Below, piece by piece: positions 9,053-17,104 of a DNA stretch of 54,673 nt. Made by a program: the position numbers and the translations under genes. This DNA comes from Bacteroidota bacterium (GTDB lineage: Bacteria > Bacteroidota > Bacteroidia > UBA8524), in contig SBGR01000058.1 of assembly GCA_006226545.1 (NCBI GenBank), positions 1 to 54,673 on the forward strand, read 5' to 3'. The first letter of the stretch is position 1. Each line of letters opens with the position of its first letter. Below the pieces are notes generated by a model, which was not told the origin of the DNA, made no database searches, and saw nothing but the letters and a program-made list of their open reading frames with translations.

Positions 9053-11905
9053 TTACTTGGATGCTTCAGCAACAAGGCGTGCTTTTTCTGATTCAGCTTT
9101 ACCGATCAGTTCATTGCCTTGTTTCTCTGCTGCGGCATTGAGCGCAGCTGCTTTTTCGCGAGCCTCTTTTTTACCTACTTCACCCAATCGACGGGCTGCT
9201 TCTTTCTTCACCGGATTAGCACCCGCATCTTTCACCAACTGCTCTGCGCGTTTATCCGCTTCGGCTATCAAGGCATCGCCTTGTTTCTTAGCCTCGGCTT
9301 TCAATTGATCTGCCTTTTTATGTGCTTCTGTGATAAGGGCATCCCCTTTGGCTTCTGCATCAGCAATCAGTTTGGCTTTGGCTGCATTCGCTTTGTCTAT
9401 CGCTTCTTGTTTCTTGTTATCGATGACTTGCTTCGCCTGGTCTTTCACTTGGTTGAGGGCATCTTTACCGATGTCTTTCAAGCTGGTGCTGATCTCCGGT
9501 TTCTGAATAGTACCGCCCACTAGCGCATTGATATTCAAACGCTCACCGGCTTTCAAATCGGTGCCTGAGCGATTCACTTCTTTCAACATATTATCCAGTA
9601 CTCCACCGGTATTGCCGCCAATAACCGAGGCTGGCACGTCTAATTTCATCACGTAATTGAGTCCTTGTTCAAAGGTGGTATAGCCTTCCTCCAAAACACG
9701 AACACCAATATTGCCCACTTTAAAATCAACCGGATTTTTCAGCTTTACTTTACCGTCGGCCACTTCATACGAGACATTGGTATTGGTTAACAAAACCTCT
9801 TTAAGGTCGTTAAGCTTCAGCCTGTCTGCTAGGGTATTCATTGGTGTGAAGCCGCTTAACACAGCTTTACTGGTTTTAAAGAAGCCATCGCTGGTTAAAG
9901 AGCTGAGTACAGGCGACATATCCTGCCCCAATAATGTTTCCAGTCCGAATTCAGCATTCACCTTACCATTGAGGTATTTGGCAATCGGTGCTAATTTCTG
10001 CACACTATTCATGTAGTTAAAGCTCTGCTGTATGTCTACTTCGCTTAATTTTACTTTTACCGCTGTAGCCGGATTCTGTTTGTCGCGAGTATCGTATTTA
10101 CCGTTCAACTCTACTTGTCCGTCGAAGATGCCCAATCTCACTCCGGTTAAATCCAACATGGCATCGTGCACGTGGGCCGTACCTTGCACATTTTTAAGCT
10201 CTAAGTTATCGTAAAGTACTTTGTCAATTCCTTTGATGCGGAAATTGAAATCGATATTGGCCGGGATTTCCACTGCTTGCATGGCCACCGTATCTTCCGG
10301 TGCCGGCGTTTCGTTTTGATCTCCTTCATCGCTCATAAAGGCATTGGCATCCAATAAACTTGAACTTAACTCCAATTGTCCTTTAAGCACTTCATCCGGT
10401 TTAAATAAGTAGCCAAAGAAGTTCTGCAAACTACCGTTTAGGCTGATATCACTGTGTCCGAGTTTAGCTTCGAACTTCGGCAGTTTTACTTCTTTTGGTT
10501 GGAAGTTCAATTCCATGGCACTCAAATCAAACGGCGTTGGAAGATCCTTCGCTTCATAGTGCAGCTGCTCAGCAATAAGGTTACCCGACACGTTCATGTT
10601 TTCGTAGTCATCACCACTAAACTGGCTCACTCGTCCTTTTGCCACCATGTCGGCAATGAGTTTTCCGCTCAATTTGGTTCCTTCTTCAAGCGGAACCAGC
10701 TTCACGATGCGGTCTAACTGCAAGCTACCTTTAAGACCCATGTCGAGGTTAGGATCGGTCATTGGATTGCGGACCAACAAATGCGCATCGAATGGTTCTT
10801 GCCCTAATTCAACGTGTAGTTTTTTCAGGTTGGTTACCGTATGATCTAAGATGCCATCTGCATTGGCTACTTCCAAATCGATGTTCACATTATTCAAGGC
10901 TTCAGGCAAAGCCGGATACTTGAACATGGCATTCTGAACCAGTAGTTTCAAGTTAAAAGCCGGATATGCTTCTATCGCTGAATTGTATACCCCTTTAGCT
11001 TGTGCTGTTAACGAGGTCTCCCCTTTGGTTTCTAAGTCGGCAAAATCCTTTTGGTAGATAGCCGGAATAAGCGAAAGCAGTTCTTTAAAGGAAACTTTGT
11101 TGCTCTTAAGGTTGAGGTCCATTTCGATGGCGTCATTCGGCATCGCTACAAATCCATCCAAGCCAATCTCCAAAGCATTCAATCGGAAGTTATTGTCTTT
11201 AAACCCGAAGCGCATCTGAGGCAGGTTCATGTCGATATCCACTTTCGCATCAAATTCTGCTTCAGTCAAATAATTCAAGCCTTCACTGCGGTAGGTAAGC
11301 GATTTGATTTGGGTAAGCGTTTCAAGGATGAAATTGTCTTGTGTGAAGTCGCCACTACCCTTGTGATTCAGTCCTAATACGGCGGCATACATTTCCGCCT
11401 CTTGGTCGTCGTAAACAATATTTGCATTGCTCAACTCGTAGCTTTTCAAAGCGATTTGAAATCCGCTGCTACTGTCGCTTTCTTCTGTAGTACTGGTATC
11501 GGTAGAAGGTTTAGCAATGTCCCAATTCGCTCTTCCACTAGGCAAAATAACGGCATGAATATCCGGACTCTCCAACAGCACGCGTTTAATGCGAATTTGA
11601 TCACCGCTGATAACGCTCATAATGTCTAAAGTGGCAGCAAAGGTCTTCATGCGCAAGAGTGTGTCTTGAGCGAAAGAGTCAACGCCAACCACTTCAATAT
11701 CGTTAATCTGAAGACTCAGGTTTGGAAAGCTTCGGATGAGGCTCAAGTCCAGATCATCGCTAAAATTGACTTTAGCATTGACGTTTTCATTGATCTGTTC
11801 TTTGATGATACTCAGAATTTTTCCTTTAAACAGGAATGGGGCAGCGAGTAAAAAGCCCAAAAAGAGGACTACTACCAAGCTAAAAATCAGGACTATTTTT
11901 TTCAT
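9053..11905 (-). CDS. AsmA family envelope protein with long coiled-coil tail
   Basis: A 950-residue inner-membrane-anchored protein. Seen: an N-terminal membrane anchor (MKKIVLIFSLVVVLFLGFLL), then the AsmA N-terminal pattern (FPNLSLQINDIEVVG, IRIKRVLLESPDI, GRANWDI), a very long repetitive beta region typical of AsmA/TamB-like lipid-bridge proteins, and the AsmA_2-like segment around 640-800. The last ~130 residues are an Ala/Lys/Glu-rich coiled coil with repeating GDALIxEAxKxAxQL units, which is unusual for AsmA proteins. I start at 11905 (MKKIV); an alternative ATG lies 15 bases upstream. Inferred role: outer-membrane lipid homeostasis. A terminator follows. Confidence 0.88.
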   Translation of the reverse strand: MKKIVLIFSLVVVLFLGFLLAAPFLFKGKILSIIKEQINENVNAKVNFSDDLDLSLIRSFPNLSLQINDIEVVGVDSFAQDTLLRMKTFAATLDIMSVISGDQIRIKRVLLESPDIHAVILPSGRANWDIAKPSTDTSTTEESDSSSGFQIALKSYELSNANIVYDDQEAEMYAAVLGLNHKGSGDFTQDNFILETLTQIKSLTYRSEGLNYLTEAEFDAKVDIDMNLPQMRFGFKDNNFRLNALEIGLDGFVAMPNDAIEMDLNLKSNKVSFKELLSLIPAIYQKDFADLETKGETSLTAQAKGVYNSAIEAYPAFNLKLLVQNAMFKYPALPEALNNVNIDLEVANADGILDHTVTNLKKLHVELGQEPFDAHLLVRNPMTDPNLDMGLKGSLQLDRIVKLVPLEEGTKLSGKLIADMVAKGRVSQFSGDDYENMNVSGNLIAEQLHYEAKDLPTPFDLSAMELNFQPKEVKLPKFEAKLGHSDISLNGSLQNFFGYLFKPDEVLKGQLELSSSLLDANAFMSDEGDQNETPAPEDTVAMQAVEIPANIDFNFRIKGIDKVLYDNLELKNVQGTAHVHDAMLDLTGVRLGIFDGQVELNGKYDTRDKQNPATAVKVKLSEVDIQQSFNYMNSVQKLAPIAKYLNGKVNAEFGLETLLGQDMSPVLSSLTSDGFFKTSKAVLSGFTPMNTLADRLKLNDLKEVLLTNTNVSYEVADGKVKLKNPVDFKVGNIGVRVLEEGYTTFEQGLNYVMKLDVPASVIGGNTGGVLDNMLKEVNRSGTDLKAGERLNINALVGGTIQKPEISTSLKDIGKDALNQVKDQAKQVIDNKKQEAIDKANAAKAKLIADAEAKGDALITEAHKKADQLKAEAKKQGDALIAEADKRAEQLVKDAGANPVKKEAARRLGEVGKKEAREKAAALNAAAEKQGNELIGKAESEKARLVAEASK

Positions 11906-11995
11906 GTTGAGAATTCGCATCTAATTTACTGCTTCGATTTTGATTGCCGAATGAGTTCGTTTAAATTTTCATTAAGCTTGCTGAAATCAGGCCAC

Positions 11996-12022
11996 AAAAA
12001 AAAGGAACCCACTAGGGATTCC
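11996..12022 (-). terminator. Intrinsic terminator of the BNR-propeller T9SS gene
   Basis: On the minus strand, GGAATCCC pairs with GGGTTCC (plus-strand arms 12015-12022 and 12004-12010, one bulge) around a 4-nt loop. Eight T follow. It lies 26 bases past the stop codon of the 1505-residue protein gene. Confidence 0.8.
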
Positions 12023-12048
12023 CTTCCTTTCTTGCAAAGACTTCTTTA

Positions 12049-15000
12049 CTAGTGAATTACCACTAAACTTTGTCTAAATTCATCTTTTCCGCGGTAAACA
12101 ACCAGCTGGTAGGTTCCCGGAGCAAGATTTGTTTGAAGCTTCAATTGTTGTTCACCTGAAGCAACAGTATGTTTCTCTTGCACTACTGTTTTTCCATTTA
12201 CGTCTATCACGCGAATCTGTAGCGCAGATTTTTCGCTTAAATCAAGACTTAAGAACACTTCACCTTTATTCGGGTTCGGGTAAACGCGAATGCTATTCAC
12301 GCCCGGCATAGCGGTGGTACCTGTCATGAAGAACAATAGTCCATCAGAGATATTCTTGCAACCGTTATCGATAACTTCCACCTTATAAGTACCCGTTTGG
12401 GAAGCAGTAAACGTACTGAAGTTCGCTCCTGCGATTGGTTGGTCATTGCGGTACCACTGGTAGAAGCCGGCTGTCAACGTACAAGTCATCTTGGTACCGT
12501 TTAACGTAATCTGCGGCTTGCCCGGTGTTTGGTTCACCGTCATAACTGCTGAGGTAGAAGCTGCACAACCGTTGCTACCTGTGATGGTATACGTAATGGT
12601 ATGGTTACCAAGGCCCGCTAAGCCCGGATTGAATTCGCCATTCACTACCCCACTACCGGAATACAATCCACCGCTTGGGGTTCCACCACTCAATGCAAAT
12701 GGATCTTCGCCAAGACATGCAATCTTATCTGTAAAAACCAGACTTACACTTGGTTTGGCCAAGACAGTCATCATCAAACTATTGCCCTGTGCTGTTGAAG
12801 TCAAGGCACATGGATCATTGGATAGTACCGAACAACTAACGATATCACCATCTTGAAGTGAGTTCAATACCAAGGTATCGTTATCGGTTCCCACCGAATT
12901 GGTATTAACGGTCCAGCTATACTGCGGTGCATTTCCACCATTGATAGCATTTGCCACAAATACCACGTCTTCGCCTTGGCATACCGATAGATTGGCCGTG
13001 TTTACCTGAAGCGAAACCGCATTGCCTGCACTAACGGAAATAAATGCCGTTTTCACTTCAGCATCCGTTCCTGCTACGTTGGTTGCACTAAGGCTTACAG
13101 TATAGTTTCCGGCAGCGTTGAACTTAACTTCCGGATTCTGAGAATTAGCCGAGGTACCGTTTTGGTAGCTTACGGTATTAGGTGTAAAGCTCCAAGTCCA
13201 TGCATTCGGGGTATTGCTACTCGAGTCGAAGAATTGAACCACTTGAGGAATACAAGGAGTTGTATTGGAAGCGGCAAAATCAGCAACAGGTGGCGGACCG
13301 GCCGGTGTACCGGTTACACTGATATCGTCGAGGTAAAGGTTATTACCGAAGCCGGAGATGTTTTCAAACTTAATACGTATACGTTGATTCGTATAAGCAC
13401 TCAAATCGATGGTTTTGCAAGCAGAATAACCGGCATTGCCGCACCAATCTGCAGCAGTGCTTGGAGTAAACTTAGTTGTTAAAAGAGCATTGGTTACGTA
13501 AACAAAAGGAGTTGACGATTGCGTCTCCTTGTATTCTGCTACGCGAGTCCAGTTTGTGCCACAATCTGTACTTACATAAACAGCCAAGGAATCTTGCCAT
13601 TGGCTGCTGTAGCGACGGTATGCATGTTTGAAACTCAGGCTTACGGTTCCGTATCCATTCAAATCCAACGGCGGTGATATCAATCCATCTCTTTGCACCA
13701 CGTTTTGGGCTCCACTGTAATCGAAATTATCAACTCCAACCGACTTAGCTGATGCACCATTTCCTGCCGTATTAAAGATTAACCAAGTTTCGTCGTTATC
13801 CGGATTATCGGTATCCCAGTTTCGGTAGGTGGCACTGTTTTCAAAACCTTCTGTATAAGGCAAACTATAACCTCCTACTGTGATATACGACGAACGCGTT
13901 AAGGAATCCGATCCGCCTGAATTGCTCGCTACCAATTTGATATTGTAAGTACCATTCGCTGTGAAACTGATTTTCGGATTGCTGGAATTGGCGTCTGTGC
14001 CACCCGTGAAATTGAATGTACTTGGAGAAATCTGCCAATTGTATTGTTGAATAACCGTAGAACTGGTATCCGACAAGGTGATTTCTTCCCCAATGCAAAC
14101 CGCCGTTTTGCTCGCTTCAAAAGCAGCATCCGGACTAGGGTAAACCGTAAATGCATCGGAGGTGAAGATACCTCTACCGTGTGTTGCAGCAACCACCATC
14201 TTATCTGAATTACGAAGCTGTAACATGTCTACTCTCACATTGGCAAGCCCGTCATTATTGGAAGCCCAGGTAACTGTTCCTGCCGAGAGGTTGGTGGTAT
14301 GCCATACGCCAATTTCCGTAGCTAGTAAAACTTCATTGCGGTTATCCGGGTTAAACAAAGCCCATCGAACCGGCATATCCGGTAAGTTACCTTCTTTGCT
14401 TACCCAATTGCTTCCTCCATCTGAAGTATACCAAACGGAGTTCACACCGTAGTTGAAAAAGGTGACCAATAATTCATTATCGCTCGCACCTACCTCGATA
14501 CAAGATACGACACCTGCCGGCATACTTGCACCGGTGATATCGCTCGATGAGCTACTGCCGTTAGCGTTTGTCACTTTAAAAACTTCACCGGCATCGGTAC
14601 CCACAAATACAGTGGTTGAATAAGGGGAACTGCGAATATGGGAAGCTTCATCGGACATGCCTGTAATGCTTACCACCTCCATAGAACTAGGCGTAGCTCC
14701 TACGTTACGGATTCGCCAGATGGAGCTGGAATTTCGTCCCGAATAAAGCACGTCGTTGTTATCATCGTAATCTGCCGGGTTGATAAACTTACCCGTATTT
14801 TGATCATTCGATAAAGTAGTTGGGAAGTTTAGTCCGCCATTGGTGCTTTTATTAAAAGTATTGTAGACATAAGAAGAGATAGCGATGTTTCCGTTGGTCT
14901 GATCTATAAAACAGAATCCACCGTCGCCACTTCTTACCTCGCTTGTGGAGTTCATTCCTGCACTTGAATAGCGTTGCGTACCGTTGTCTTGCGCACCGGC

Positions 15001-16566
15001 TAGCATCACATTTGATCCTGTTCCGGGGTGTATTGCCACCGAATAGTACTGGGTTACGTTATAATCTTTGTTTCGGTTACCAAATACATCGGAAAAAGAA
15101 GCCGAACCTATATTGCTCGTATAAGCCACTCCTCCATCACTGCCGTTAATTAAAACGCTTGAGCTTCCCGGTTTAAATACCAAAGCATGGTGATCGGCGT
15201 GAACTTCTGAACAACTGAGGCTAGCGAGGTTATTGTTATTGGACCATTTGGAGATTTGCGACCAAGTATTGCCTCCGTTGGTAGATCGGAATAAATCGAT
15301 ACCGCCTACAACCAGTGTATTGGCATCATTCGGGTCAACTGCCGCAATCAAATCATACCAAGCCTGACCGCGTGTGAAGTCGGTATTTGGAATTCCATTG
15401 TCAGCATCTGCAGGTTCATTTAAGGCCGACCAGCTTGAACCGTGGTTCGTGGTGCTGCGGATGGCTTCTACTTCGCGGTCGTTTTCGTACAATGCATAAA
15501 CCACATTGCTATCGCTAGGCGCACAGGCTATTTCAACCCTTCCTCGTCCGTTACTTACCGTAACCTGATCTGAAACAGTCCAAGTAGTACCGTTGCTCGA
15601 AAACAAAACACGTCCGCCTCCACGATCTGAAGTACCAAAAGGGTTGGCTCTTGTACCGGCCCACAATGCATTGTTTGCACCGATTTCTAAGTCGGCAGCC
15701 ACGTATTTAGACCCTGTACTACCCACGTTTGGCGAAACGTTAGACCAGCTGCTTCCACCATTGGTAGAGCGACGAATACCTGCACTGCTCGTGCCATGCC
15801 ATTGTCCGTGGTAAAAACCACCGTCAACAGCCGCATAGACCACACCGTTTCCGTTTTCATTTCGCACTACTATATCATTCACAAAATAATAACCAGCCGT
15901 GGAACTCAGCTGAGACCAGGTACTGCCACCGTTGGTACTTTTCCAGATACCTGCACCACGTGATGCCGCAGCACCATAACCTTCGCCCGTTCCAACGTAT
16001 ACCGTATTTGTATTGGTTGGGTCAAAGACGATGCAGGTAATGGCGATATTGTCCCAGAAATTATTCACCGGAACCCAAGAAGAATTGGCGTCGGTGATGT
16101 CTGGATTATACCATAAACCACCTGTCACACCTCCGGCCCATACTTTCTTCTGATTGGGATCATTGGGGTCCCAAGCCAAAGCACGTGTTCTTCCACCTAC
16201 GTTATTCGGACCTCTTTCTTGCCAAGAATTTCCCGGTGTTCCTGGAATGGCCCCAATCTCAATTCCATTGTTACCATTGAGTTGAGCCATGATGGAGGCC
16301 AAACGCTCCGGTGCCGGTCTTCCAAGAGAAGGATCCATGGTGCGGAGATAATCTTGTTCCCAAGCCAAATCCGGCGTTGCCTCTTTGTCTTTCTTTTCTT
16401 CGTCTTCTTCTGCATCCAGACGCATTCTTTCCGTATGGGAAAAAGGATGGTCTGCCAGCATTTTACGCCATTTATCTCGCTCAGATAAATCGCTGGTGTT
16501 TAAGATACTAAACAAGCTTAAACCGGCTATGCTTAGTACACTCCCAATAAGTATAGGTTTCTTCAT
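12049..16566 (-). CDS. Giant T9SS-sorted BNR/VPS10-type beta-propeller exoprotein
   Basis: A 1505-residue secreted protein. Seen: an N-terminal hydrophobic signal and a charged linker. A sialidase/BNR-type propeller follows (~110-810) with repeated Asp-box-like units such as STNGGSTWSQ, STNGGSSWSN, STNGGNTWSQ and TSDGGSNWVS. Next come a PKD-like module (~830-900), a MAM/jelly-roll-like domain (~905-1085, from YTEGFENSATYRNW to NNLYLDDISVTG), a second PKD-like module (~1095-1170), Ig-like modules, and a C-terminal type A sorting domain (RVYPNPNKGEVFL, LAPGTYQLVVY). Known of the type: cell-surface or released proteins involved in binding or polymer breakdown. No glycosidase active-site set is recognisable. 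The start overlaps the stop codon of the upstream small lipoprotein gene (ATGA), so the two form an operon. Confidence 0.9.
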   Translation of the reverse strand: MKKPILIGSVLSIAGLSLFSILNTSDLSERDKWRKMLADHPFSHTERMRLDAEEDEEKKDKEATPDLAWEQDYLRTMDPSLGRPAPERLASIMAQLNGNNGIEIGAIPGTPGNSWQERGPNNVGGRTRALAWDPNDPNQKKVWAGGVTGGLWYNPDITDANSSWVPVNNFWDNIAITCIVFDPTNTNTVYVGTGEGYGAAASRGAGIWKSTNGGSTWSQLSSTAGYYFVNDIVVRNENGNGVVYAAVDGGFYHGQWHGTSSAGIRRSTNGGSSWSNVSPNVGSTGSKYVAADLEIGANNALWAGTRANPFGTSDRGGGRVLFSSNGTTWTVSDQVTVSNGRGRVEIACAPSDSNVVYALYENDREVEAIRSTTNHGSSWSALNEPADADNGIPNTDFTRGQAWYDLIAAVDPNDANTLVVGGIDLFRSTNGGNTWSQISKWSNNNNLASLSCSEVHADHHALVFKPGSSSVLINGSDGGVAYTSNIGSASFSDVFGNRNKDYNVTQYYSVAIHPGTGSNVMLAGAQDNGTQRYSSAGMNSTSEVRSGDGGFCFIDQTNGNIAISSYVYNTFNKSTNGGLNFPTTLSNDQNTGKFINPADYDDNNDVLYSGRNSSSIWRIRNVGATPSSMEVVSITGMSDEASHIRSSPYSTTVFVGTDAGEVFKVTNANGSSSSSDITGASMPAGVVSCIEVGASDNELLVTFFNYGVNSVWYTSDGGSNWVSKEGNLPDMPVRWALFNPDNRNEVLLATEIGVWHTTNLSAGTVTWASNNDGLANVRVDMLQLRNSDKMVVAATHGRGIFTSDAFTVYPSPDAAFEASKTAVCIGEEITLSDTSSTVIQQYNWQISPSTFNFTGGTDANSSNPKISFTANGTYNIKLVASNSGGSDSLTRSSYITVGGYSLPYTEGFENSATYRNWDTDNPDNDETWLIFNTAGNGASAKSVGVDNFDYSGAQNVVQRDGLISPPLDLNGYGTVSLSFKHAYRRYSSQWQDSLAVYVSTDCGTNWTRVAEYKETQSSTPFVYVTNALLTTKFTPSTAADWCGNAGYSACKTIDLSAYTNQRIRIKFENISGFGNNLYLDDISVTGTPAGPPPVADFAASNTTPCIPQVVQFFDSSSNTPNAWTWSFTPNTVSYQNGTSANSQNPEVKFNAAGNYTVSLSATNVAGTDAEVKTAFISVSAGNAVSLQVNTANLSVCQGEDVVFVANAINGGNAPQYSWTVNTNSVGTDNDTLVLNSLQDGDIVSCSVLSNDPCALTSTAQGNSLMMTVLAKPSVSLVFTDKIACLGEDPFALSGGTPSGGLYSGSGVVNGEFNPGLAGLGNHTITYTITGSNGCAASTSAVMTVNQTPGKPQITLNGTKMTCTLTAGFYQWYRNDQPIAGANFSTFTASQTGTYKVEVIDNGCKNISDGLLFFMTGTTAMPGVNSIRVYPNPNKGEVFLSLDLSEKSALQIRVIDVNGKTVVQEKHTVASGEQQLKLQTNLAPGTYQLVVYRGKDEFRQSLVVIH

Positions 16567-16985
16567 TTGTCGTTCTGGGTTCGTGTTATTTGTGGTACAG
16601 GTAATACGTAGGCTGCGGTGCCTGCATGAACATACAAGTTGACCGGCTCATAATTGCCTTCCAAAATGGCGTCGTTTTCCGGTTTACGTGCATGGTCTTC
16701 TCCCGGCTCCGGGGCAGGAACAAAATACGTGGCTTCTGCTTTAAAAGGCCATACTGATTCTTGAGTATATGAGAGGGACTTTCCGCCCACCAAAACCGAA
16801 TCGAGAATTAGGCTATCCTTTTGATTTGAAGCTATAAAATGAAAAAGCACTCCCTTACCACTACCCATGGCACTTGCGTAATGTAGGGCGGTAGCTTGGA
16901 TGCTGTTTTGCTCGTTAACTGCTGCATTGCGTCCGGTGCAGGCGGCCAAGGCAGAGAGAAATACAAAGGCTATTTTAAGTTTCAT
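16563..16985 (-). CDS. Small lipoprotein encoded just upstream of the propeller exoprotein
   Basis: A 140-residue protein. Seen: a short signal sequence and a plausible lipobox (SALAAC, Cys at ~16), then a mostly beta mature part with no motif I recognise. The stop codon overlaps the start codon of the 1505-residue T9SS protein gene by four bases, which implies translational coupling. Inferred: a lipoprotein working with, or expressed at the same time as, the propeller exoprotein. No family was recognised. Confidence 0.75.
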   Translation of the reverse strand: MKLKIAFVFLSALAACTGRNAAVNEQNSIQATALHYASAMGSGKGVLFHFIASNQKDSLILDSVLVGGKSLSYTQESVWPFKAEATYFVPAPEPGEDHARKPENDAILEGNYEPVNLYVHAGTAAYVLPVPQITRTQNDK

Positions 16986-17104
16986 TTGGTTTAGCTCACT
17001 AATATAGGTAAATGCCTGTTTTAGCCCTATTTAATAGCCATAACCTGAGTGAAAAACCCATGATTTCATTCGGATTTATACCAGAACAAGCCTTATTTAG
17101 TGAA

